NCBI GenBank assembly: GCA_009667805.1
Contig: CM019069.1
Span: 49,496,153 to 49,560,152 of the forward strand
DNA: 64,000 bases
Direction: 5' to 3'
Source of the DNA: Leptobrachium leishanense
Taxonomy: Eukaryota > Chordata > Amphibia > Anura > Megophryidae
The first letter of the stretch is position 1. Each line of letters opens with the position of its first letter. The translations under genes were made by a program, and so were the position numbers. Of the stretch, positions 22,315 through 33,839 are shown in pieces. The notes under the pieces were generated by a model, which was given only the letters and a program-made list of their open reading frames with translations, was not told the origin of the DNA and ran no database searches.

Positions 22315-23057
22315 TAAACTAAAAGGGTTATTAACAAAGCAAAGAAATTTCAGCGAAATTTCAGCGCTTTGCACTTCAGCGATTCCATTTCGCCGACCCT
22401 TCTGTGAATTCACTATTCACCGCAGATCACCGACGGTTGAGTTGCCAAAGACCGCCGAACTGCAAAAATAAAAAAAATAAAAAAGGGAACTCTTCTATTC
22501 TCTTAATAGGTGTTTAAACCAATAAAAATTTATTAAAAAGTGTCTAAATAATAACAAAGTCCTTTAAAAAAATTAAAAAGGTCTGTTACAGACTAAAAAA
22601 AAAAAAAAAAATCACAACCTTTAAAAAAAAAAAAATCGGAGTCAAAAATGTTGTCTAAAAAAATATAAATAATACTAATAATAATAGGTGTTCCAAAAAA
22701 ATAAATAGAAAAGACTTATTGCTGAAAATGAAAATAAACCTTTTTTTTATATGGAAACCTATGGGATTCGCCTGTTTAAACCTGTCGAATTGAAACATCA
22801 AAAATCAGGGCAGCTCGTCGACACTTCGGTGCAGTTTGGCGTTCTGCGAATAGATTAACCATTACTTCAATATGGGACAATTTCGCTGCTGCCGAAGATC
22901 GAGAAGACCGCTGATCTGCGGCGAACTGCCCCGTATTTCGCTGTTAATTCGCCACCACTATTTGGCAAATTGACACTTTAGTGAATAGACTCACTGCCCC
23001 GATATTGAACAGTACGGTGCAAGTTGCCCCACTTAGTGAATAAATGTTGATTCTGCA
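22315..23057. mobile_element. MITE, GTGAATAA-ending family, copy 2
   Basis: Begins near AAAAGGGTTATTAACAAAGC and ends near CCCACTTAGTGAATAA. Internal blocks CCTATGGGATTCGCCTGTTT (22758) and CAGCGCTTTGCACTTCAGC are shared with 17025-17665. The middle is very A-rich. Non-autonomous, class not determined. Confidence 0.6.
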
Positions 23058-23237
23058 TCCCGGGTCTCAATTTTTTTTTTGATCTTGTATGTTTTGTTAT
23101 GGTTTTCTTACGTCTTAAAAATGCTGTGAAATGTTCCCAGTTAATATAATGACGGGATTACGTTTCTAGCTATAGTTCGTGGTATACAGTGATATATATT
23201 AGCTTAGTTATGGAGAAGGGCAGCTATAAGATGACAA

Positions 23238-23412
23238 TATGGGGGTTGTTAAACTGCCGGTGTTACAAACACCGGCAAAACTCAACACTTTTGCATCGCT
23301 GATAAATGCTGGCATTTCACAATAAAAGCTGCAGAAGCCTTTCCTGCCACTCTTAATTTTACTTTTGTGAAATGCCAGCATTTATCAGTGCAGCAACACT
23401 GGCAGTTTGCCC
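23238..23412. mobile_element. Palindromic MITE
   Basis: TAAACTGCCGGTGTT...GCTGATAAATGCTGGCATTT on the left mirrors AAATGCCAGCATTTATCAGT...AACACTGGCAGTTTG on the right, around a loop of about 50 bp. A C10 run follows directly. Confidence 0.65.
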
Positions 23413-24073
23413 CCCCCCCCAAGTCTCTTTGGTAGAGAATTTACATAAATACCTGGATTTAACAGGGTGAAAAAAAAATCAAGCAAACGATAAAATTCAG
23501 ATTAAATATGAAATGAGGTGGGCCTGACATAAAGCTCAGCTCTCTGCACACCAATAAATCTTACATTTGGCCAGAATTCTGTTACATATAAGCATTTATT
23601 TTTTTAGGTTTTATAATCAATATGGAGGAGTTTTATTATCCTGTGTTAAGGTTTCATCACAAGTGACGGACTTAATATTGCATACCTCTCCATAACATGA
23701 CAGGCAGGCTACTACGTGAATACTTTTCACCTCCAGAACATTGTCAGTGCGCGAAGGTCTTTAGAGGTATGGGGGTTTTTTTTCCGTTTTTTTTTTTTTT
23801 TTTTTTTAATTAAAATAAAACACCTTTGTTTGACTTTTGTTAGGAATCCCCCTCCCGCTTGTTTTTGCACACCTTGATGCCCGTTCTGAGACACACACCC
23901 CCCCCCCCTCCCCTTTGTATTATTGTCTTTTCTGTTAAGTATACTTTCTGGCCCTGCGAGGCAATCTATGTTGGTCAATCTGCGATCCTTCGTACAAAGT
24001 AAAATTTTGAATTAAAAATACCTTTAAAAACCTTTGAATGTATGAAAATGAGTAAATGAGAGGAATACTGTAC
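23413..24073. other. OLA1 intron, non-coding
   Basis: Includes T18 and C10 homopolymer runs (about 23788 and 23900). No feature delimited. Confidence 0.5.
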
Positions 24074-24154
24074 CTCCTTGTCGTTCCATTCGTGGCAATA
24101 ACGGACATGATTCTTTTCCTCGAGTACCCATGTTTTGACTTTGCCCATTATATC
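24074..24154 (-). CDS. ola1: OLA1 (Obg-like ATPase 1), internal exon, 27 codons
   Basis: On the minus strand TCTCCTCTTTAG precedes the exon and GTACAG follows it. The 81-bp exon starts and ends in phase 0 and reads [20 protein letters not shown] followed by HEWNDKE. It corresponds to OLA1 residues about 184-210. The ends (DIM-KVK-WV and WNDKE) are the invariant parts. The middle, LEEKNH where mammals have IDQKKP, is the variable surface region of the helical insertion that interrupts the G domain. This helical part, unique to YchF/OLA1 proteins, lies beside the nucleotide pocket. The exon is too short to be seen by an open-frame scan and the opposite strand has an unrelated spurious frame. 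Introns are 19.6 kb upstream and 3.9 kb downstream. Confidence 0.94.
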
Positions 24155-24378
24155 CTAAAGAGGAGAAAGAAAATGCTGTTATTGCGATGGAACGGCGCAG
24201 AAGGAAGATTGGAAGGGTATAGATTGTTGGCTCGGATACTGGAGCTGTTTCTCTGTGTTAGCGGGGGGAAAAAAAGAACATTTTAGTGATTACATACATG
24301 TTCTGTTTGTACTAGATTTTTACTTCTAAGAGAAAAACCCCTTAAAGTTTGATTTACATGATAAGTTTGCCTTGAAAG

Positions 24379-25246
24379 TAGGGCTGAAACAACTAATCAA
24401 CAACTAATCGATGGTAAATATAGTTGACAACTATTTTAATAAATCGATTAGTCTGTGTTGATTAATCGTCCTGGGCACAGCACACACTATTTAGAGTCAG
24501 ACTGAGTTAAACATAAATAACCTCAGCTTTGGAGCGGATTGGAGAAGACGTTTACAACAGTAGCAGAACTAGAACACAAACAATAGGATACTGACACTGG
24601 GTGAAGGAGCTGTATGCCTGTGTTTTATCCTTGCTTGAAGTTGGAATCCTGTGCCATCACCCCACCCACCCTGCCACATCCTCTTGGGTCGGGAACTGCC
24701 ATTCCCTCCCCTTTGGTCTGGTCCCTTTCCCCAAACTCACTCCCACACTCAAATCCGGTCTTTTGTCCATACCCACTCCCTCTCACACTCAAGTCAAGTC
24801 ACTCCCTTCCACCGCCAGTTCCTAGTCCCACTCAGTTTGTTCACGAAATTATTTAAAAAGGGACACTCTACGCACATTGACCACTTTAGCTTATTAAACC
24901 AGATTTCATGCTGACATCATCTATGATCAAGTGTTTGTGGCCACGTTCATTTGAGAAAGCAAACATGGGCTTAAGCTGCTCATGCAGTATCAACCCATCC
25001 CTCTGACCAAGCACTCGCATACCTGGTGTGAAAAGAACACAAGATACGTAATTTGCGTATGTACGTACAAAAGTTACGTACACTACGCAAATGGTTTATG
25101 AAAAACGGGGGAGGGGTTGTGGTTATTTTTTTAACTTAATTCCTTTTAAGTAAACACAATTTTTTTTTTATCCGATGAATCGATTAATCAAAATAAGAAA
25201 TTGGCCAACTAATCGGATATGAGAATAATCGTTAGTTGCAGCCCTA
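24379..25246. mobile_element. hAT-type non-autonomous element
   Basis: TAGGGCTGAAACAACTAATC on the left and GTTAGTTGCAGCCCTA on the right are imperfect inverted repeats. Subterminal ATCGATTAGT/GATTAATC words are typical of this hAT group. The perfect 8-bp duplication CTTGAAAG is at 24371-24378 and 25247-25254. The interior holds T2-like MITE sequence (GGGACACTCTACGCACATTG at 24861). No transposase. Confidence 0.93.
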
Positions 25247-25482
25247 CTTGAAAGGTTAACCCGAGCTCAGCCCAAGTAGAATGGCTCCCATACTGCCATG
25301 CCAGAGTGCTGGGGATAACACGTGCATGGCACCACGGAACGTCCAAGTCATATTCCAGCTGCTCATGCCCCAATGGTTCCATGTTGGATCATGCAGAAGC
25401 ACTGAAGAGGTGAGGGTGCTACATTCTATTCTTGATACTAGTTTCATCACCACCACACCAATACACTCATTACGGCTTACAG

Positions 25483-25623
25483 CAGGACTGTCAAACTCTG
25501 TGCCCCCCCCCCCAGATGTTTCCGAACTACAACTCCCTTGATTCCATGCTCATCTATTGCATTGAAGGAATTCTGGGAATTGTGGGCATTAACATCTGGG
25601 TGGCCAGGAGTTTGACAGCTCTG
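25483..25623. mobile_element. Palindromic hAT-like MITE with 8-bp duplication
   Basis: CAGGACTGTCAAACTCTG and GGAGTTTGACAGCTCTG are the inverted ends. GCTTACAG (25475-25482) and GCTTATAG (25624-25631) match at seven of eight bases. Arms contain CGAACTACAACTCCC and GGAATTCTGGGAATTGTGGG, good matches to the ZNF143 word in both orientations. Confidence 0.85.
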
Positions 25624-25631
25624 GCTTATAG

Positions 25632-27030
25632 GGTGAGTGAAGGGGAAGTCACATATTGCAGAGAAGTGACAGATCCCCTTTAAATTGTAACTAAAGGAGC
25701 CACTGCTCATACGAAACGTATCAAAACCCTGCAGCACTCTTCACAAGCTCGAGGTATTATATACAGCACTCTACACTGTAACTTCTACAGATTCGGCAGC
25801 CTCCAAACCAAAGAAAGACTATCCAATGCCTAGGAATTCCGTAAAAATACACGATGACCATTAGACAAAACTTGAAAGCGGCAAGTCTCGAAAAATCCAG
25901 AAGCCACAGGTAATACGGCATCAGAAAACGCAGATATTTACATTACAATTATCAGTAGAAAGAAAAGCATAGAGCTGCCAGCACATTAGATATAGAAGGA
26001 TTTAGATATATGATGTCACTGCGGTGGAACCCAGAAACGTAAACATAATGTAAGCCAGGCTTAGAAGTGTTTCCAATCAAGATGGGGAAAACGTAACTTG
26101 GCTACATTGTAAAATCCCAGCCATACACATCGCAGATTTCAAAACAAGTTGTAGAACGGGTTCTGTATAATTTATATGCAGACAAAATAAAAGCCCAGAG
26201 CAGTGGGTAAAGAGGGGGGAAAGGAGTGAGGATTATAAAAAGAATCACAACCCCCCCCCCCCCAAAATTAAACAAAAAAAACACAACCATAAAACAACTC
26301 ACACAACGCACAGGTTTATGTTTGTAAAAATAAATAAAACACCGCAAAACTACATATATAGTGCTCCGTTAGAAGATAATGATATAAACAAAATAATAAT
26401 ACAGCTCTTGAACAGTGCAATAACCCTAGATTGAATAGGAAAAAAATATAAAATATTTTTATACACAAGCTGTTTATTGGCAAGGGTTTGAGCTCTCTCT
26501 GTGCCAAACACCCCTTTTAATAATTTGGATTGGCCAAACACTTCCCCTCTGCCACCTTCTGCCAGCCATCCAGGAGGAAGAGAAAAAAAAGGAGCGAGCT
26601 CTGCCAAAGCGTGCGTTACACAATGGCGAGGGGTTTGCACGGCTGACCTCTAACCAGCTGCATTGAGCCTCGGAACATCTCTCGCTGCTGGAAATCTAAA
26701 GGCCTTTTAGTTAGCGGGCCAGTGTGCATTGAGGAGAAGTAACTGCGGGAAGAGCCCAACGCGCTTTGTTTCTCTGGCCTTTCTTCACAGAAAGATTAAT
26801 CGTCTGTGAAATGGAAACGGCAAACAGCAAGTGACACAAAGTGATCCCCTTCAAGCCTTTTTCCTGATCAGTTTTGCTGTTGTACATCTCCAACCGGCAT
26901 GGGGCTGCGTCCACCATACAAGCAGGTGTTAATAAAAGGCGCATCTTTTTTTGGAAGAGGTCAAGGCAACCTCACCAAAACAGTATATTTAAGAGTTAGG
27001 TAAGCTTTTCAGGGCAGAAAAAAAAAAATA
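25632..27030. other. OLA1 intron, non-coding
   Basis: CATACGAAACGTATC at 25712 is a hairpin reminiscent of hammerhead ends but lacks the other core. A C14 run lies at about 26250. No exon seen. Confidence 0.45.
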
Positions 27031-27180
27031 TATATATTATTATTATTTATTAAGCGCCAACACATACCGCAGCGCTGTACAAGGAGCATATGGGTAAAGA
27101 CAGGACAATTCTACAATACATACAGGAGACAGGTCAGTATTCCTGCCAGCAGATAAAGGAGGATACGAGGACTTATTATT
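27031..27180 (-). mobile_element. L2-like LINE 3' tail fragment
   Basis: (ATT)n followed by AAGCGCCAACACATACCGCA and GCGCTGTACAAGG is the reverse complement of an L2 tail. AATTCTACAATACATACAGG and CAGGTCAGTATTCCTGCCAG match the tail near 37800-37905 in reverse. Confidence 0.6.
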
Positions 27181-27184
27181 TATT

Positions 27185-27400
27185 AAGCGCCTTAGATTAG
27201 AGGGGCAAAGGTTTAAAAGTAACATCAATTATTTTACTGAGAGGGTGGTGGATACATGGAACAGTCTTCCAGTAGAAGTGGTAGAGGCCAAAACAGTAAT
27301 TGAATTTAAGCAGGCATGGGATAGGCATAAGGCCATCCTAAACAAAAGATAAATCCAGGTAAAGTATCCATGTAATTGGGCAGACTAGATGGGCCGAAAG
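27185..27400 (+). mobile_element. Non-LTR retrotransposon C-terminal remnant
   Basis: The plus strand reads ERVVDTWNSLPVEVVEAKTV followed by IEFKQAWDRHKAILNKR and a stop, the C-terminal end typical of CR1-like LINE reverse transcriptase proteins. It ends with GGGCAGACTAGATGGGCCGA, a common frog LINE tail. Confidence 0.6.
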
Positions 27401-27409
27401 GTATAAAAA

Positions 27410-27422
27410 TACAGATATATAT

Positions 27423-27456
<34 letters not shown>

Positions 27457-27457
27457 G
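27410..27457. repeat. Compound microsatellite
   Basis: (AT)n, then (CATA)n, then (CA)n ending at about 27456. It directly follows the LINE tail, as expected for a tail-derived microsatellite. Confidence 0.85.
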
Positions 27458-27459
27458 TC

Positions 27460-28844
27460 AGAAAGTTTTTTATTTTAAATCCACGTATCCCCATAGCATA
27501 ACTTGTTGCCGTGCACCTGTAAAATTGTTGCAAACATGTATCCAAGTATTCTTTGTCACATTGGGAAGTGGTGGAGAGCAGGTTAAAAAAAACAAAAAAA
27601 ACTTCCAATAGCATAGTTAATTTAATAGACCCCAGGAAGAGGTGCTCCCTGCCGATTATAACAAGTAAGGGGGATTGCTAAAACTTTTTAATGAAATCCA
27701 ACACGTTCCGCCTAAAAAGAATAATCACTTTTTACTCCCGCCATTGCAAAATTTTCTCCCCTCTCAAAAATAAAATACATTTTTTTTTATATATATATTA
27801 AAAAAAAAAGTGGCTAATGTAACGCTGTATCCAGCAAGGAGAAGATCAAAGTGCTATATTACAAATGCATTATGATTAAAAAAGCACTGTGCAGCTTTGC
27901 TATTAAATGTTCTTTAAACCCTAAAAGGCTTCCCATAGATCTCCCTTGGCACTGCATATACAACCTTTGACAAGTAATGTAGACCATTTTTATTCATTGC
28001 CTAAAATTGTAGGCAATTATGTGCGTCACACTGGCCACCTGCAAATTCTGAATGCTTTGCCTCTGGTTGTCAGTGCGAGGAGGGGGGGGGGGGGGAGAAA
28101 AAATTCTAATGTCGGAGGGGATTAATCTATGGGGAGAGAGTCCTCCTTAATAGCTTCGGCAGGTGAAATGGCCCAGCTGGTTACTGCGATGAGTGCCCAG
28201 GAGCCGCTTATGTACAGACATGCAACTAAATTTTCCCGTAAGAAAGGGAGTGAATAAATTCACGTGTATAGAAATATTTCTTGATTTGTATTTTTTTTAT
28301 TATTTTAACATTTAAGAATCTGTGTAAATTGTTGCCATAGTAGAATAAAAAACAAACAAAACACACTGATTTCATATACATTCCTCTTTGAGGCCAAGAT
28401 AATTTGCAGTTACTAAACAGAGATAACATAAACCAATAAATCAATACATGCAATGGAATGGATGCCCGGCATTCTAACAGTGTCCCGATGACATTTCGTC
28501 CAGTTATTTTGAAGGTGCTTATTCAACATACAACTTCCTCCAGCTGGAAAAAACGTGTTTAGTTACGTGAGAATACAGTCTGTCTTATTATATTGGAGGT
28601 AAACAGGAAACAAATGAACAATAAATTACTGGGACAGGGGGGCCTGGAAATTTAGAATTAAGATATAACAAATACAATGCAATCAACACTGTATTGCTCC
28701 AAAGAACCAAAGTAAATATATATATGTTGATGCTATACTGACCAAAATCATAGAATTGAACAATAAAAAGCCAAGCGGGGGGGGGGGTTTAAATGCTAAT
28801 AGTGGAATCATATTGGGGGGGGACAGGAGAGGACAGAGATAGGA
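27460..28844. other. OLA1 intron, non-coding
   Basis: AT-rich, with a G15 run at about 28082. GACATTTCGTCCAG at 28491 resembles the end of a hammerhead-like repeat, but no core is present. No exon. Confidence 0.45.
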
Positions 28845-31800
28845 AGAGCGAGAGCTAGAGCGAAAGAGCTAGAGAGAAAGAGCAAGCGCTAGAGAGAAAG
28901 AGCGAGCGCTAGAGAGAAAGAGCGAGCGCTAAAGAGAAAGAGCGAGCGCTAGAGAGAAAGAGCGAGCGCTAGAGAGAAAGAGCGAGCGCTAGAGAGAAAG
29001 AGCGAGCGCTAGAGAGAAAGAGCGAGCGCTAGAGAGAAAGAGCGAGAGCTAGAGAGGAAGAGCGAGCGCTAGAGAGAAAGAGCGAGAGCTAGAGAGGAAG
29101 AGCGAAAGCTAGAGAGAAAAAGCGAAAGCTAGAGAGAAAAAGCGAGAGCTAGAGAGGAAGAGCGAAAGCTAGAGAGAAAGAGCGAAAGCTAGAGAGAAAG
29201 AGCGAAAGCTAGAGAGAAAGAGCGAAAGCTAGAGAGAAAGAGCGAAAGCTAGAGAGAAAGAGCGAAAGCTAGAGAGAAAGAGCGAAAGCTAGAGAGAAAG
29301 AGCGAAAGCTAGAGAGAAAGAGCGAAAGCTAGAGAGACAGAGCGAAAGCTAGAGAGAAAGAGCGAAAGCTAGAGAGAAAGAGCGAAAGCTAGAGAGAAAG
29401 AGCGAAAGCTAGAGAGAAAGAGCGAAAGCTAGAGAGAGCGAAAGCTAGAGCTAGAGAGAAAGAGCGAGAGCTAGAAAGAGCGAACGCTAGAGAGAGATCG
29501 AGCGCTAGAGAGCAAGCGCTAGAAAGAGCAAGAGCTAGAAAGAGCGAGAGCTAGAGCGAAAGCTAGAAAGAGCGAGCTAGAGAGAAAGAGCGAGAGCTAG
29601 AGAAAGAGAGAGAGCTAAAGAACGAGCGAGACCTACAGAAAGAGCGAGCGAGAGCTAGAGAGAAAGAGCTGGAGCTAGAGAGAAAGGGCGGGAGCTAGAG
29701 AGAAAGAGCGGGAGCTAGAGAGAAAGAGCGGGAGCTAGAGAGAAAGAGCGGGAGCTAGAGAGAAAGAGCGGGAGCTAGAGAGAAAGCGGGAGCTAGAGAG
29801 AAAGAGCGGGAGCTAGAGAGAAAGAGCTAGAGAGAAAGAGCGAGAGCTAGAGCGAAAGCTAGAGAGAAAGAGCTAAAGAACAAGAGCTAGAGAAAGAGCG
29901 AGCGAGAGCTAGAGAGAATGAGCGAGAGCTAGAGAGAATGAGCAAGAGCTAGAGAGAATGAGCAAGAGCTAGAAAGAGCGAGAGCTAGAGAAAATGAGCA
30001 AGAGCTAGAGAGAAAGAGCGGGAGCTAGAGAGAAAGAGCGGGAGCTAGAGAGAAAGAGCGAGAGCTAGAGAGGAAGAGCGAAAGCTAGAGAGAAAGAGCG
30101 AAAGCTAAAGAGAAAGAGCGAAAGCTAGAGAGAAAGAGCGAAAGCTAGAGAGAAAGAGCGAAAGCTAGAGAGAAAGAGCGAAAGCTAGAGAGAAAGAGCG
30201 AAAGCTAGAGAGAAAGAGCGAAAGCTAGAGAGACAGAGCGAAAGCTAGAGCTAGAGAGAAAGAACGAGAGCTAGAAAGAGTGAACGCTAGAGATCGAGCG
30301 CTAGAAAGAGCGAGAGCTAGAAAGAGCGAACGCTAGAGAGAGATCGAGCGCTAGAGAGAGAGCGCTAGAAAGAGCAAGAGCTAGAAAGAGCGAGAGCTAG
30401 AGCGAAAACTAGAAAGAGCGAGCTAGAGAGAAAGAGCGAGAGCTAGAGAAAGAGAGAGAGCTAAAGAACGAGCGAGACCTAGAGAAAGAGCGAGCGAGAG
30501 CTAGAGAGAAAGAGCAAGAGCGAGAGCTAGAGAGAAAGAGCTGGAGCTAGAGAGAAAGAGCGGGAGCTAGAGAGAAAGAGCGGGAGCTAGAGAGAAAGAG
30601 CGGGAGCTAGAGAGAAAGAGCGGGAGCTAGAGAGAAAGAGCGGGAGCTAGAGAGAAAGAGCGGGAGCTAGAGAGAGAGCTAGAGAGAAAGAGCAAGAGCT
30701 AGAGAGAATGAGCGAGAGCTAGAGAGAAAGAGCGAGAGCTAGAGCGAAAGAGCGAGAGCTAGAGCGAAAGTGCGAGAGTTAGCGAGAAAGAGCGAGAAAG
30801 AGAAAGAGCGAGCGATAGAAAGAGGGAGCGCTAGAGAATGAGCTAAAGCTAGAGAAAGAGCGAGCTAGAGAGAAAGAGCAAGAGCTAGAGAAAGAGCAAG
30901 CGAGACCTAGAGAAAAAGCGAGCGAGAGAGAATGAGTAAGGGCTAGAGCGAGAGCTAGAGAGAAAGAGCGAGAGTTAGCGAGAAAGAGAGAGCGCTAGAG
31001 AGAAAGAGCTAGAAAGAGCTAGAGAGAAAGAGCTAGAAAGAGCTAGAGAGAAAGAGCGTGAGCTAAAAAGAGCATGAGCTAGAGAAAGAGCGAGAGCTAG
31101 AAAGAGCGAGCGCTAAAGAGCGAGAGCTAGGGAGAAAGCTAGAAAGAGCGAGAGCTAGAAAGAGCGAAAGATAGAGAGAAAGAGCGAGAGCTAGAGAGAA
31201 AGAGCGAGAGCTAGAGAGAAAGAGAGAGCTAGAGAGAAAGAGCGAGAGCTAGAAAGAGCGAGAGCTAGAGAGAAAGAGCGAGAGCTAGAGAGAAAGAGAG
31301 AGCTAGAGAGAAAGAGAGAGCTAGAGAGAAAGAGCGAGAGCTAGAGAGAAAGAGCGAGAGCTAGAAAGAGCGAAAGCTAGAAAGAGCGAAAGCTAGAGAG
31401 AAAGAACGAGAGCTAGAGAGAAAGAGAGCTAGAAAGAGCGAAAGAGCGAGAGCTAGAAAGAGAGAAAGCTAGAGAGAAAGAGCGAGAGCTAGAAAGAGCG
31501 AGAGCTAGAGAAAGAGCGAGAGCTAGAGAGAAAGAGCGAGAGCTAGAGAGAAAGAGCGAGAGCTAGAGAGAAAGAGCGAGAGCTAGAGAGAAAGAGCGAG
31601 AGCTAGAGAGAAAGAGCGAGAGCTAGAGAGAAAGAGCGAAAGCTAGAGAGAAAGAGCTAGAGAGAAAGAGCGAGAGCTAGAGAGAAAGAGCGAGAGCTAG
31701 AGAGAAAGAGCGAGAGCTAGAGAGAAAGAGCGAGAGCTAGAGAGAAAGAGTGAAAGCTAGAAAGAGCGAGAGCTAGAAAGAGCGAGAGCTAGAAAGAGCG

Positions 31801-33165
31801 AGAGCTAGAAAGAGCGAGAGCTAGAAAGAGCGAGAGCTAGAGAGAAAGAGCGAGAGCTAGAGAGAAAGAAAGAGCGAGAGCTAGAGAGAAAGAGCGAGAG
31901 CTAGAGAGAAAGAGCGAGAGCTAGAAAGAGCAAACGCTAGAGAGAAAGAGCGAGAGCTAGAAAGAGCGAGAGCTAGAGAGAAAGAGCGAAAGCTAGAGAG
32001 AAAGAGTGAAAGCTAGAAAGAGCGAGAGCTAGAAAGAGCGAGAGCTAGAGAGAAAGAGCGAGAGCTAGAGAGAAAGAGCGAGAGCTAGAAAGAGCGAGAG
32101 CTAGAAAGAGCGAGAGCTAGAGAGAAAGAGCGAGAGCTAGAAAGAGCAAACGCTAGAGAGAAAGAGCGAGAGCTAGAAAGAGCGAGAGCTAGAGAGAAAG
32201 AGCGAGAGCTAGAGAGAAAGAGTGAAAGCTAGAAAGAGCGAGAGCTAGAAAGAGCGAGAGCTAGAAAGACCGAGAGCTAGAGAGAAAGAGCGAGAGCTAG
32301 AGAGAAAGAGCGAGAGCTAGAGAGAAAGAGCGAGAGCTAGAGAGAAAGAGCGAGAGCTAGAAAGAGCAAACGCTAGAGAGAAAGAGCGAGAGCTAGAAAG
32401 AGCGAGAGCTAGAGAGAAAGAGCGAAAGCTAGAGAGAAAGAGCGAAAGCTAGAAAGAGCGAAAGCTAGAAAGAGCGAGAGCTAGAGAGAAAGAGCGAGAG
32501 CTAGAGAGAAAGAGCGAGAGCTAGAGAGAAAGAGCGAGAGCTAGAGAGAAAGAGCGAGAGCTAGAGAGAAAGAGCGAGAGCTAGAAAGAGCGAGAGCTAG
32601 AAAGAGCGAGAGCTAGAAAGAGCGAGAGCTAGAGAGAAAGAGCGAGAGCTAGAGAGAAAGAGCGAGAGCTAGAAAGAGCAAACGCTAGAGAGAAAGAGCG
32701 AGAGCTAGAAAGAGCAAACGCTAGAGAGAAAGAGCGAGCGCTAGAGAGAAAGAGCGAGCGCTAGAAAGAGCGAACACTAGAGAGCGAGCGCTACAGAAAG
32801 AGCGAGCGCTAAATAGCGAGCACTAGAAAGAGCAAGCGCTAGAGAGAAAGAGCTAGAGACAAAGAGCTAGAGAAAGAGCGAGCTAGAGCGAAAGCTAGAG
32901 AGAAAGAGCGAACTAGAAAGAGCGAGAGCTAGTGAAAGCGCGAGAGCGAGAGCGAAAGAGCGAGAGCGAAAGAGCGAGAGCTAAGGAGCGAGCGAGAGCT
33001 AAAGAGCGAGCGAGAGCTAGAGAGAAGGAGCAAGAGCGAGAGCTAGCGAGAAAGAGAGCTAGTGAGCAAGAGCGAGAGCTAGCGAGAAAGAGAGCTAGTG
33101 AGCAAGAGCGAGAGCTAGAGAGAAAGAGCCAGAGCTAGAAAGAGCGAGAGTGAGAGAAAGAGCAA
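28845..33165. repeat. 4.3-kb purine-rich minisatellite, 20-bp unit
   Basis: Hundreds of copies of GAGCGAAAGCTAGAGAGAAA, with GAGCGAGCGC, GAGCGAGAGC and GAGCGGGAGC variants. Apart from the CT of each AGCT and the C of GCG the plus strand is all purine. The first kilobase is a clean 20-bp ladder. From about 29430 on it mixes 20-bp and 14-bp units (GCTAGAAAGAGCGA), and longer blocks recur near 29660-29820 and 30520-30670. No gene is present in any frame; a short frame at 32932 is just the repeat. Confidence 0.95.
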
Positions 33166-33250
33166 GATATATATAGAGAGATGTATATATATATATACGT
33201 ACGTACATATATATACACACACACCTATATAAATATATACACACGCATAC
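33166..33250. repeat. AT/AC-rich microsatellite
   Basis: ATATATATAGAGAGATG, (TA)n, ACGTACGTACATATATAT and (AC)n in succession mark the end of the purine array. Confidence 0.75.
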
Positions 33251-33447
33251 AGACATCAAGATGTTTGTAGGGTTCTAGGGTTTTTACATCCCTGTAACTG
33301 CATAAAGAGAAAAGTCGTGGTTGCATCAAAACTGGAGCCCATACTTTATGATAAATATATTCTTATCCTCCTTCCTTTATCTAGATAGCCACAGCTTGGT
33401 TTATTTCTACACTGCAGCTGCTGTGGAATGCAACTCTTTAAATCTGG

Positions 33448-33556
33448 GCTGTCAAACTCTGGCAAAGATGTTGCTGGCCTACAATTCCCTGAAATCATTG
33501 AATGCATTAGCCAAACATTCAAAGGAGTTGTAGTTCAGAGGCATCTGGTGTGAGCC
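33448..33556. mobile_element. Palindromic hAT-like MITE, diverged
   Basis: GGGCTGTCAAACTCTGGC at the left, TGGCCTACAATTCCCTGAAA and GGAGTTGTAGTTCAGAGGC as arms. It belongs to the same sub-family as 25483-25623 but the right end is worn. Confidence 0.65.
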
Positions 33557-33690
33557 AGAATCTAAAATCCCCACTTTAAACCATAACGTAAGTATCAACT
33601 CGCCTCACACTAAACAGCTTATTGTAGCGCAAGCACATTCCTCCAATATTCCATTATATAATAACACAAAATACGGTTTATGCCTTATGG

Positions 33691-33829
33691 CAGGGGGTCA
33701 ACAGCCTTGACCCCCAGATGTGTTGGAACTACATCTCCCATGATGCTCAGCCATTACGTTGGCTGAGTATCATGGGAGATGTAGTTCGAAACATCTGGAG
33801 AAGGGGGGGCCAAGGTTGCTGATCCCCTG
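33691..33829. mobile_element. Palindromic hAT-like MITE
   Basis: CAGGGGGTCAACAGCCTTGA mirrors CCAAGGTTGCTGATCCCCTG. GGAACTACATCTCCCATGAT and ATCATGGGAGATGTAGTTC form long stems. Flanks CCTTATGG and CCTTGTGG agree at seven of eight bases. This is the clearest family member in the window. Confidence 0.85.
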
Positions 33830-33839
33830 CCCTTGTGGC

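Noticed and set aside
25690..25730. Hammerhead-like CATACGAAACGTATC
   Set aside because: Forms a hairpin, but no CUGANGA core lies upstream at the right distance.
28480..28510. GACATTTCGTCCAG as hammerhead 3' half
   Set aside because: No core or partner stem found on either side.
28845..33165. CRISPR-like array
   Set aside because: Repeats are contiguous without unique spacers and the locus is vertebrate; this is a minisatellite.
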